Of a stretch of DNA of 64,000 nt, positions 49,972 through 64,000 are shown one piece after another. The notes under the pieces were generated by a model. That model searched no databases and was not told the DNA's origin. It was given only the letters and a program-made list of their open reading frames with translations. The stretch comes from Daphnia carinata. Its lineage: Eukaryota > Arthropoda > Branchiopoda > Diplostraca > Daphniidae. How positions within the stretch are numbered: the first letter of the stretch is position 1; each line of letters opens with the position of its first letter. The translations under genes and the position numbers were made by a program. The stretch lies in assembly GCF_022539665.2 (NCBI RefSeq), contig NC_081331.1, positions 9,269,534 to 9,333,533 of the forward strand, written 5' to 3'.

Positions 49972-51508
49972 TCATTTACACCGTAAAACCACGAATCTGT
50001 CAACACCGAAGCAATCCTTACGCACACTGAAACCAGCATAGCTGCCACAGTCTTGAGAAATTAACTGAATCATTTTCGTTTGTCTTGGATCAATTTCGAG
50101 AACAATAAACGCGCCCCCTCTGAAAAAAAATTTGGATGGCATGAATTCTAAAAGCATGTTTCACAAATACAGACAGTTGCATACCTAAGCCATTTTGGCG
50201 AGTTGCGAATAATTGTTTCGATTAGCCGAGTTCCATCAGGCCCGCCATCCAAGGCTAGGTGGTCTTCATATCTGAGATTAAAGAATTCAAATTGCTATGA
50301 GAACCTTGTTTTGCGTAAATAGCATATCTACCGAAAAACTTCAGGTTGCAGACCGGAGATTTCGGCCGTGGGAATGTAAGGTGGATTTGACACAAGAATG
50401 TCAAATTTTTGGGAATCAGCAGGGCTGAATACATGTATTACACCATCGTCTTCTAATTTTGCAATAGAAAACGAGGCACGATCTGCAAGTCCCAACAGTT
50501 CGGAATTCAATCGAGATAGGGAGACGGCTAGTGAACACCCAATCATTGTAGGACTTATCAATGGTGGTTATAGATTTCAATCGTACCTGCGGGGTTTGCG
50601 TCTATCGCTGTGCAGCGCAACTTATGAATGATGGCAAAGAACCAGTAATGAAATTTAAATGTTGTTTAACATATATGTATACATTTTATACCTTGTCATG
50701 CTTACTGAGCAATGCAAGACTGATGGCACCAGAACCACAGCCTATTTCGAAACAAGACGGATCACGAAGACTTCCCTCTTCAGGCGTTAGGTGCTGAACC
50801 AATTCAGACGCGATTGTAACAAGATCTTCTGTTTCAGGCCTAGGTATAAAAACAGATGGGGAATGGGACATCTTCATTGTTAACCCACAAAAATCCCACT
50901 CTCCAATGACATATTGTACAGGCATTCTTTTAAGCCTTAGTTCAGTGTTCACTAGTAGCCTATGGTATTCATCATCTGTTAAGATCTGGTTTCTCATTGT
51001 ATCAAGACGACTCACCTAATGCCGGAAAAAAAAAGTATACGTATATGTAATCATTCAAGAGTGCGGCAAAAACAATGCCAATATTTTTCTTTTTTAGAGC
51101 AACACAGCTTTACTAAATTTGTGTTCTTTGTTATGGTTTTACATATCCAATATCTACTAGTATAGAACAGAACTAATCCCATTTAGACTTCACAAATATT
51201 GCTATGATTTAGCAATATACAATAATAACTGTTTGAAAAAATAAATAAAATTCTTTTAGTGTTATTGAACAGGCCATATATGTTACATTTCTTAGTCCAA
51301 GGATACTGCATATGATGTGTTTAATTGAGCTCTCAGCTTCTGGAACTTGGTTTTCATCAAACTTCTTTGTCCAGCATTGAATCAAATGCTTCACAGCCTT
51401 TTCCGATGTGTGCCTATAAATGGAGTAGTTTCTGAGTGCTCACATTTTTTTTTAGTGAATGCATCTTTTATACCTATTCAAAGCACTGGTATGTATCCGC
51501 GAGAGCAT
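49972..51508 (-). CDS. HEMK1: HemK/PrmC-type glutamine methyltransferase (release factor methylation, likely mitochondrial)
   Basis: This family methylates the glutamine of the GGQ motif in peptide-chain release factors; animal HEMK1 is the mitochondrial form. Exon 1 (51508-51474) starts MLSRIHTSALNR, a short basic leader fitting mitochondrial import, and joins HTSEKAVKHLIQCWTKKFDE. Then come MPVQYVIGEWDFCGLTMKM, FIPRPETEDLV, the S-adenosylmethionine motif FEIGCGSGAISLALL near 50.73 kb, and the catalytic NPPY (50387-50376) within DILVSNPPYIPTAEISGLQP. The end VLEIDPRQTKMIQL is followed by a stop at 49974-49972. The bacterial-type N-terminal helical domain is present. Divergent from SERCA across the 9-kb gap. 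The alternative N6AMT1-type family is less likely because of the long N-terminal domain and PVQYVIG wording. Confidence 0.9.
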
Positions 51509-52192
51509 CGCTCGATACCAAAGAATCATTCTACTTTAAATGAGATGTTTCCAACACTTTAATTTACTAAGGCAACAGAAAACTAGACTCGTCCGTTTTC
51601 AAGATTTGTCTCACTTATACCGACACACAAACATAGGTACAACATCAGCGAGTTCACTTGGCTAGCCCCACCGTATTAAGGCCTCCTCTACGGTTAAGGC
51701 GAGTACGATTCAACATTTTCAATGACTGCGAGATGTTTCCCGGCCAGAGAACGAGCCAATAAGAAGATAATCTGGTCTCAATCGTCACGACAGTAGAGTA
51801 CGATGTTTTAAACAACTCGATCTCGTTCAGCTGCCATGGCGCTACCAGTGAAAGTACACTGTCAACATAGTGGGAAAAAGCAGACGGAGTATCTAGGCGT
51901 TGCCGTCATTTAAACCTTTATTTATTTCCATAATCACTCGCTATTTTTTTTGTGTTTATCAGAAATCGTGTACATGTATTACCTTTAAAATTTTTGGTTT
52001 ATTTTAAGGATTACCGTTAACTAATGAATGTACGTTTTCATAATTATAGTTGGGTGTTAAATTTCTAGAGAAGAATCGGAGTAAAAGTCGGGGTAAATAC
52101 AGTAGAAAACGTTGTAATCGGGCACGTAACCGGGTTTTGCCAATTGCAACCCTTTGTATTTTTTTATATCCCCGGTTCAACATGGTCTCACT
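51509..52192. other. Upstream flank of the HemK-type gene
   Basis: About 680 bp presumably holding the HemK-type promoter. AT-rich. No other gene or RNA recognised. Confidence 0.4.
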
Positions 52193-53520
52193 ACATATGT
52201 ACTAAGTAGTACATAGTTGCAGATGCACTTTTTCTTATGGAGTAAATGATAAACGCGCAGGGCGTTAGTCAATTTTTTTTTTTTTTCTAATATTGTCTGC
52301 TTGGAGCTTTTCCACGCAGAAGTCGCGATAAAACGTGGTTTTCCATGCGGAATGTGGAAAAAGACACCTAAAATTGTAAATTAAATGAGAACCCATGAAA
52401 TAAATTTATTTAAATTATCTTAGTTAATTTTTAATATAAGACGGAATGCTGAAATTTTCTAGACACAAACAAAATGTAAATATGTACTTATAATTAAAAT
52501 TTTTTACACTTATTTACACTTTTTAAAATTTGAACTTGGCGCGGTAAAAAAATGGCCGCCATAATGGTTTATCAAAAGCCACTTTTTCAAACGTAATTTT
52601 TGGGGTTAAATAGCATCTTAAAAGTAAACGTTTAGAATAACTTGTTCCTGGAATCACCAGGAACAAAAATATTATAATGGTTTCCTGTTTTGACGAAGAT
52701 TAAGCGTCAAACAATCAATGCAAAGTTTCGTCTTTTTCACACATCCCCTCCCCTTTCTAAAATCATGAAATCCTTTAATAATTATTTATGAAGAAAATAA
52801 ACAGTCAAAATTGACAAATTTTTGCATCAATCGATAGCTCTTACCAAGAGCTATCTAATTCTATGAAATTTATGTTAAATTTTCAGAAAAGGAAAAAGTT
52901 TAAGTGTAACATATTTTTTTGTTTTTATCAGTTGCGTTCATTAGAATCTTGGATCGAAAAACAACAAAAACACATTTTGCCTTTAAGATTTTTTCCCTTT
53001 GAAAATGTTGACAACAATTACACAAAAAATAGATAGCCCTTACCAAGGGCTATTTACTATAATTAATCAACTATTTATTGTAATTTATTTAACTGACAAA
53101 TAATAAAAAAATTGTTTCTTTTATATTCTTTTATTTCAATTGCCACACCAATTGTATACATATTCATTATATAAGCAGAAAATATGTATAATGTATATTA
53201 TATTATTGTATGTATTATAGTATTGTATATATATATAATAGTATCGTACATATATAAATATCTATATATAATTGTAACATATATATTAGTATTTATATTG
53301 TACATATTAACTCATTGGAAAAATTTACATCAACCGAATTCATTTTATTCGCTTCGAAAAAATCTAAAAGACATGCGCTACACGCATTATTGTTTAACTG
53401 GTTTAACTTTAGTGGTTTAACCACTAAAGCAACCAAATCAAGGCCCTAATGGCGGCAACGCACACTTTCTCCATATAGAAAACTGTAGGCGCGATTATGT
53501 ACTAAGTAGTAGACTACATA
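52193..53520. repeat. AT-rich block bounded by a repeated 16-mer, with internal hairpins
   Basis: TATGTACTAAGTAGTA occurs at about 52195 and again at about 53495, bracketing roughly 1.3 kb with no reading frame. Inside lie two related hairpins (52833-52855 and 53032-53054) and a TATA-rich microsatellite (about 53180-53310). The 16-mer is partly self-complementary, so its orientation is ambiguous. The block may be a transposon or satellite relic. Confidence 0.4.
53180..53310. repeat. AT-rich microsatellite-like tract
   Basis: Interrupted TA and TAT repeats (TATATATATAATA and similar) over about 130 bp, no coding meaning. Confidence 0.7.
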
Positions 53521-54073
53521 TTGCCTCGCGACCAGCCTGACTCCGAAACCCTAAAGAACCGCACTGAAATCCAACTGATCGGACTATTGTCCTATTGAAG
53601 CGGGCACGAATCCTACCCATAGTATTACGCGAAATTCAAATAATTATTATCGGGAGTGCTTGAAGCTCAACACGCATAATTTAGATATATTTTTGCAAAA
53701 CGTAAAAAAAAAACTAATAAAACTAAAAACAAAACAAAAATTAAATGAAAAAAAAATGTTTCGAAGTTTTGTTCTCCACCCATGTACTTTACCCAATATA
53801 GACATAAAGAAGAAAAAAAGGAAATCTAGCAGTTTTTATCCCTGTTATTCGTAGGAAAAGCAGATGGCACGAGAATAGATAGTGCTCTGATTTTTAGTTT
53901 CATCTGCTTGCACTAGAATCCAAAATTGTGTACTTAAGAATGGCTTCAGTTTGGAAGAGCCCTCTATATGTTACCACAAGATAATCCAACTGAAGAGCTT
54001 AAAATAAAACTTTTATTGTTTTACCGGCACACTAATTAATACTGTTTGTTTGCCTTTGTTCCATTTTCGAGGA

Positions 54074-54275
54074 GCATGACTGTACACACTTCGAAGACCT
54101 GATTCAACATGTAGGGGAAAACCCTGCGCGGATGTCGTACGTCAAATACCGCCCTCTGTGGAAGTTCAGAAAGAAACTTCCGACAGCAAAATAAATGCAC
54201 TTTACTCATTACACGATGACATGCAACTGTTGAAAGATATCAGTTGCAGAAAATCAAGGATTTTGCGTAGAAAAT
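54074..54275 (+). other. Weak coding-like stretch of unknown origin
   Basis: A frame of about 65 codons without an ATG reads RQIPPSVEVQKETSDSKINA, then LYSLHDDMQLLKDI, of normal protein-like composition, and ends in TAG. Another short frame at about 54440-54510 reads FRTDEKGHIVPHCFANKLHG. They could be fragments of a dead gene or transposon, or chance. No family recognised. Confidence 0.2.
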
Positions 54276-55517
54276 AGTCCTCTGATTCATTATTAAACGT
54301 TGCTGTGGACGGAGATGATACTTCAAACATCAACAACGTGAAATAAACAAACAATAATTTCCGAAATTTTGCCAACCCAGCAAAGGTTTAGCCTTTGAAT
54401 TCTCTCGATTGTTTTTTTTACCTCGAACACGTTTTTCTGGGTCGGTTTCGAACTGATGAAAAGGGTCACATTGTACCGCATTGTTTTGCTAACAAACTTC
54501 ATGGGTTAGAATAGTTGCAGTGGATGGTGTGTAGATTGGGCGAGTGGACTTTCAGTCGGATGTTGACGATTCCTTCTCGCGATCGTTTAGGTTCGTAATA
54601 ACATTCTCGGTGACTTCTGGCCTAAAGGAATTTCTTTTAGGATTGGCAACTCACTTCTTTATAAAAAAATGCCGATCTATCAACAATTATTTTGTGAATG
54701 AATCCTGTGTCGCTGGTGGGTAAGTACATCAGAAACTATCGCAGAAACTGTTTTCTTTCAGAGTTTTCAAAAGTCTGATGTTAAGCAACTTTTGTATCAG
54801 TAGTTTAAAAGTTAACGAAAACCATATATCTTAAAGGGTCAAAATTTCAGCCTAGACCACATTTTCGAAATTTTTTTTTGCTATCCCAACCCTGGATTTT
54901 GGGTTTGTTTGTTTGTTTAACTGAAGGGGAAAATACGTAATAACTGCCAAAAAATAGATATGATAGCTTGCAGAAAACAATGAAAACATAATTAAACATA
55001 CCAAATATAGTTTTTTCTAAAAATAAACAATTATTGAAGAAAAGATTTTTTGCACGTTTACTCTGCATTGTCCTTAAAAACAAGACCTACCTGCTCCTTT
55101 ACACCCAATGAGTCACTTGTTCACGTCTACCGAGAATTGATCACGACTTGTACGTATTTTCTGGAAAACGGATCGGAATAAGAATATTGTTTTTGGAATA
55201 CTCTTTTTTTTCTAAAAACAGCTCTTGCGCACGCCTACGTCACAGGTCATGAAAGATAATCATGATTTCATGTAAGCAAGGGCTATTTTCCCATGTTTTG
55301 CAAGATTTTCACTTGTCAATTTAGTGGCAAATGGCAGAATTTTGTACTACATCGCATGGCTTAGAACGATACCACCAGGACTGGTGCTCTCAACTTTGAT
55401 TGGTTCCCTGAATTAGTATTACACTAGTAACTTTGGGCCCGTCCAGAGCCGGGGAATAGGTGGCGCTAGCGTATTTTAACGCTATTTTTCAGAAAATCGA
55501 TTCATGCCATTTTTTCT

Positions 55518-55563
55518 CGCGTCTACTTTAAATTTTTTTTCGCGTCTACTTTAAATTTTTTTT
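55518..55563. repeat. 23-bp tandem duplication
   Basis: The unit CGCGTCTACTTTAAA plus eight T occurs twice in a row (55518-55540 and 55541-55563), followed by CGCAATCGGG at the start of the C-rich array. Confidence 0.85.
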
Positions 55564-55574
55564 CGCAATCGGGT

Positions 55575-55762
55575 TTCCCTGTTTTGCCCGCCGACCCACT
55601 CATTGTTTTTGCCCGTCCACCCCCTCACTTTCTCTGCCCGTCAAGATACCAGCTGAAGTTGCCCGTCGACCCCCTCCCTGTCCGTCAAACCACCCTCTGC
55701 CCGTCAACCCACTCTCTGGCCGTTAACCCACTGCCCGTTAACCCGCACCTGCGTCAAAAGTA
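55575..55762. repeat. Degenerate C-rich tandem array (TTGCCCGTCAACCCACTC-like)
   Basis: About eight copies of a variable unit with core GCCCGTCAACCCACT, such as TTGCCCGTCCACCCCCTCAC, CTGCCCGTCAACCCACTCTC and CTGCCCGTTAACCCGCACC. Spacing is irregular at roughly 14-30 bp. The strand bias (C-rich top strand) stands out against AT-rich surroundings. Only one such array is seen in the window. Confidence 0.75.
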
Positions 55763-58700
55763 AAAAATCAGTGAAATTCAACCCTCGTTGATGAAAATTC
55801 TTTATTTGTCACTCTTGAGCAAATACCGTTACCAGAATGCAAAAATATGCTCTAGACCCACTTTAGGCCTTTGTACAGTGGTTTAAACATGGCATCATAC
55901 GACCGGGTGACGCAAATAGACTGCAGGTTTGGTGTAGAGAGATGGTGGGGGGCATTGGAACGCAAAAATGAATTTTGCTTCTCCTTAGTTCAAGGATACC
56001 AAATTCGAACCCAAAAAAAAGTACACAATTTTGCAGTTTATCATCCCAATCTACTAGCTGATGTTGTTTTGCATGGTTACAAGAACTGTTTTTCGTTCTC
56101 AGAAACTTGTAGAGCCTTTAACACGAAGACATTTTTAGAAAATCTTATAATTCCCTTCTGATCCAATTTTTTAAAGCAGCTTTTGTAACAGCAGGAGATG
56201 GAATTTTTGTCAGGCCAAATAATTGTTTTTTCGCTAAAAATTTTGCAAATTAAGTCAAAATTTAGAATCTCATATATTTTGGTATGAGGTTACCAATCCC
56301 CGTCGAAAATTAATTCGTCATATTTCTAGTGGTTTAATAAATTAAGTGGATCAAGATCTCCAACGCTATGCTCGTAAACGAGCACCTTAAAAATAGTTTA
56401 GGGCCTAAAATATCAAAGGGCATATCATTAGATAGGAGCGAATTCCAACCAGGTCCCAACGTAATGATTCACGATGACTAATCTAAAAATGTGTCGTTTT
56501 GATTCCGTAATATGGAGGTTATATACGGATGTGATCACTAGGAATAAATGCGTGGAGGAGTCCAGAGATGACGTATAACTCAACCGATCGGACACCATAG
56601 CTGAAATGTGTAGAAAGGAGAGTAATTAAAGGCGAATTGAAAAACTGCAACGTGCGATAAATATTACAGGACATCGCTGATAATAAACCTATGGGTATCA
56701 TTGTAGCCTAAGCCGTAAATATAAGCCTGTATATACAATACACAAAAAGGAGATTAATTATTAGAACAAAAAACCGACATAGTAACAAGATCAATAGTTG
56801 GCAGTTTGTGGTAAGCGTTCTGTGAATTGTTGTCAGTTTTCCGGGTCGAATCAGGACGTTCTTTCGTACACATTCAGCAATGAAGCTGAGCAATTTACCA
56901 TGTTTATGTCCAGTGTTAGCAAACGTGACATTTCTGCTGCGCTGTAGGTCACCTCGAGATGTTGGCCGAATGGCCTTGTCTAAGCAAAGTAGACAACTTT
57001 GAACAAAAAACCTTAAGTTGTACAACGCTTGTAGATACTAATTAATTCTAACAAAGCAAAAGACGTGGTAACTTCCCACATTGTTTTCGTCGATTTGAGT
57101 GCGGGCGTTACAGGTTACAGCTTTACTAGCGAAACATAGGTTATATGCTTCTAAAGCAGCTGGCAAGTCGAGATTATTGCACTGGTACGGCTGATCTGAT
57201 CAACAGCTTCGCCGGACGTAAAAAAAGAAATGACCCTGCATGCTGAATTCAGGAATCACGCCAAGAGTTGTCCCGGCTTGGCGATGGATGGATGGATTGC
57301 CCGGATGGTAACATCGCTGGGTAGAGAGCTGAAAAAATCGGTAAATGGAAGCATCCTTATCTACACGGACTAATGTATTATTTATAAATTGACGATGAGG
57401 TATCAGACGACCCTGCGGCCGAGAGCCAAACTCTACAACAGCCAACAATTTTGCCTCTGCCTGTAGCTCCCTCCCGCCCTCCCTCCTCCTTTTTTTTCAC
57501 CAGTTTTCACTTTAATTTTGTTGGGCTTTTTTTAGGCTTTTTTTTTTCAATGTTTTTTTGTTTGTTTTTTTTGTGTGCGTTTTTCCTTTTTTGTATTTGA
57601 ACGTACTGTATAGGAAACTTGTTTGGGATTCTATGTAGTGGAGCGACAGGCGGTCCTGACGGAGTGGATGGAAGAAAGACGCAGCGCTGGGCCAAGAGGA
57701 GCAAAACCCAATCAAGACCGAAATAACAACAAGTGGAGAGGTATGGGGCTCATACACTTATCCAGGGAGAAGAAGAGGATGGGTAAGAGTTGGAGAAAAA
57801 AAAGCTGGAAAAGCAAAGGAGAGAAGAACAGGGCGTATGGTTTCGTTGTCTTTATACTCGTCGAATGGAATGGCGCTAGGCTGCTAGGGATTTTCTCCGG
57901 CCAACCGCACTGTTTCCTTGCTAACACAAACAGACAGCAGTTGTGTTGGCGACCAGGCCAACTAGAATAGTACCACAATAAGCAACCGCTGCGAGTCGCT
58001 GATCGGCCGTTCCTGGCTGGAATCAAAGATGGCGTCGGCTTTAAGATACGACGTCGGAGAGCGACCGAAAGTCACTGGTCGGCAGGTCCGGGCCGGTGCT
58101 TGTTCACATCACGCAAGCTCTCTCGTCTCCTGGTACCGTGGATTCTCTTACCTGCACCTGAGAATATATATCGTCAGTCTACTAGCAGCGCAACACCTAG
58201 TCTGACCCTAGGCTCAGCTGGTTCAACACCGAGTGAGCAGTGGCGTCAGAGAACAACTCCACTTCGACTAACTGGACGTCGGCCGCTGGTTAGCTCAATC
58301 CCGTAACAGTTGCCCGTTCCCTCTTCAAGGCGATTCCTTGAGAAGTTCTTTGCTACCGCTCCCCTGTCCTGCTCCTCCCCTCCACCAGTCCCCACTTGCC
58401 TATTCTAGGAGGGAACTGGAAAGCTGCGAATTTTGGCTTTGTCCACACAGTGGTGTAGGTCCGCTGCTGTAGTCACGCCGCTCCCGATACCAAGTGGTGA
58501 GTGTTCCGTTGCAGTGTGTGCTCGTCGACCAACGACAACGCTGTGGCTCGATAATTAGTCCGTTCGAGCTACTGCTGGATACATACTCTTTACTCAGGGT
58601 ATTATAGGCCAACGTCGTGCTACCGATCACCTTTCATCATTGGGTAAAACCGATTAAAAGCATTTTTTAATTTTTTTATCCTACTACTCTGAGCGACGAG

Positions 58701-60374
58701 ATTTCATCAAAAACTGATTAGACAGCAATTTTTGTTTTGCGTTCGCCTAAAACTCTTTACTCTTGTAATCTTCTTTCGATTTTTTTGTTTAAAACTGCTC
58801 GTGTGTCGCTCTTGGCAGATTCCGTTATTTTTTTTCTTCGTTTTATTCGAACGAAAATCAGTCGTAAAAAATGAGAAAGGGAAAGTCAAACTGAAAAAGC
58901 AAAACAAAAAAACGTAAATGATTTGCAAATGTGTGATTTTCTTTCTGCCCACAAAAGGACTCGCCCAAAGCCTCCAGCTGATTGGCGAGTAGAAAATAAA
59001 CTTATACAACGCTGTTCAAAGAATAAAGTATGGGGCCGATTAGCGTGGGTCAAGAAATTTCTGGGGAAAAAGGGCTGAGATATTTCAATTTTGACTCGAT
59101 GCCAGCCTGGTCTTGCCACACTACATCAGGTGCCAGTGCCTCCGCCAGTGCCCAGCTTCCTCTGCTGAAAATATATCGCCCCTCCCCCGGCTGTTCTTGC
59201 TGTGCCAACCGCCCTTTTAAAGCCAATTACCCAAAATACCGCATGCTCGACGTTCGACACCATCTTCTTATTGGAATAAGGGAAGAGCGCCATGGCTATC
59301 TGATGGATAAATGCTTTAGCACAAATCCATCTGATGCAACAGCACAGATCGAAGGTTTTCGTTCCAGCTCTCATGTAACGTTACGTATTTGCAGCTTTTT
59401 GTTTTGCAAATAGTTTACAATTCGAAACTTGTTAGGAAATAGTTACGTTGCCTCTTCGCCACGTCGATAACAAGTGTGAGTTCCACAGTTAAAATATTCG
59501 TCAACGACAATACGTTGAGTTTTAATGAGATTCGAGTGATATTCAGAAACCGAGTAAAAATAACAATTGCAGACAAGAAGTCGAATGTTCAAATTTTGGC
59601 ACGTGAGTTCCATGTCTAAAATTGAAATCGAGCGAAAATAAATCGCCCGCCGCAAACGGAGAATCAGTCATAGTTGGTGTCACGGAAAGCACGTGACGAA
59701 GCATTCTCCAATCAATTTCGTCCACGAAATCCCCCTCCCCCCTTACCAAAGAAATCCCCGTCCCTCTTCCTTCTTTTCGTTTGCGTGCCCATCTGACTTC
59801 ATTTGTTTTACGTGTTTCCATGGCCGTAGTAGTCTTTGCATAGAACATGTCACTATAATCATTGAATTGTGTACGACTACCAAGGAGTACTTGTACGTCT
59901 AATTAGTTTTTCTACTCAATCACCGCATTTGATCCTTTTCATAAGTGCAATTTATCTTTTGATACTATTTCAAATAGTGTGAAACTGTCGACCAGTGGCT
60001 TGGACCAATTGAATTTTCACAGCTGGTACTCACATGGTTTTCCCTTTAGACATAGACTTTTCAAAGTAGATCGCCATACACGTCCTCACATAGAGAACAC
60101 ATTTTTTTTTTAGAAGGATTTAATCGTTATTGTCTTAAAGTATGTTTATCTAATACTTCTGGTTTGAAAGAACTGTAATCCATAGTGTGCTGCATGTCCT
60201 TTGGTTCTTAGCCTAGTGTGTTCTGTTAAAAAAAAAAAAAAAAAAATTGTGTAACCTTCTTAAACAGTAATCACCTAAACTATTGTTACATACAACCCTA
60301 ACTTAATACCTTGCCTATTGTAACTTTCTACAGCATTCAGCCTTTTAATATAAATATTTGTTTATTCATTCCAG
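55763..60374. other. Long region upstream of SERCA without a recognised gene
   Basis: About 4.6 kb. Short open frames (for example 55871-56161, 57623-57970, 59030-59413) show no recognisable domain. A GC-richer section at about 57.6-58.6 kb, unlike the AT-rich flanks, is a candidate place for the SERCA promoter and a non-coding first exon, but no donor site could be tied to the SERCA acceptor. A run of 18-19 A lies near 60228. Confidence 0.4.

Positions 60375-64000
<3,626 letters not shown>

Noticed and set aside
53180-53420. Tyr/Ile-rich 78-codon frame
   Set aside because: Translation of an AT microsatellite; no start context or domain.
57507-57757. Lysine-rich minus-strand open frames
   Set aside because: They come from poly-T tracts and lack any domain; low-complexity sequence produces such frames.

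Overview
This window is eukaryotic nuclear DNA from an arthropod. Coding exons are split by many short GT-AG introns (mostly about 55-100 bp), the intergenic DNA is AT-rich, and the recognisable genes are conserved animal genes plus arthropod-typical ones (a Hikaru genki-like synaptic protein, UDP-GlcNAc pyrophosphorylase of the chitin pathway, a coracle-type 4.1 protein). The compact introns and gene density fit a small-genome crustacean such as a water flea (Daphnia). That assignment is inference; no marker gene was compared.

Layout, left to right: the 5' part of a hikaru genki-like gene (-, runs off the left edge); Sec6/EXOC3 (+); UDP-N-acetylglucosamine pyrophosphorylase (+); a nested transposon cluster (hAT-like MITE plus Tc1/mariner-like MITE, 12.9-14.2 kb); an intronless divergent bestrophin-like ORF (+) followed by a palindromic repeat; a decayed BEL/Pao retrotransposon fragment; a possible small secreted protein (-); TMF1 (-); ribosomal protein eL18 (+); a FOXK-type forkhead factor with FHA domain (-); a decayed or misread tandemly duplicated proline-rich gene (-); an inverted repeat enclosing a tRNA-like sequence; ABCF2 (+); mitochondrial propionyl-CoA carboxylase alpha (-); a 4.1/coracle FERM protein (+); a HemK/PrmC-type methyltransferase (-); about 9 kb of AT-rich, repeat-bearing DNA with no recognised gene; and the first two thirds of SERCA (+), cut by the right edge.

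The genes are unrelated housekeeping and structural functions, not an operon-like system. They form divergent pairs (hig/Sec6, TMF1/RpL18, PCCA/coracle, HemK/SERCA) and convergent pairs (RpL18/FOXK, ABCF2/PCCA, coracle/HemK).

The most informative structures are: a transposon nest whose insertion order can be read from a split 8-bp target-site duplication; a hig gene built from seven small exons that join in phase but are almost invisible as ORFs; a probable GC-AG intron in FOXK; recurring CTCF-like motifs between genes; a pair of covarying hairpins in the gene desert; and the divergent single-exon bestrophin-like gene. I did not find a convincing wholly new biological system.
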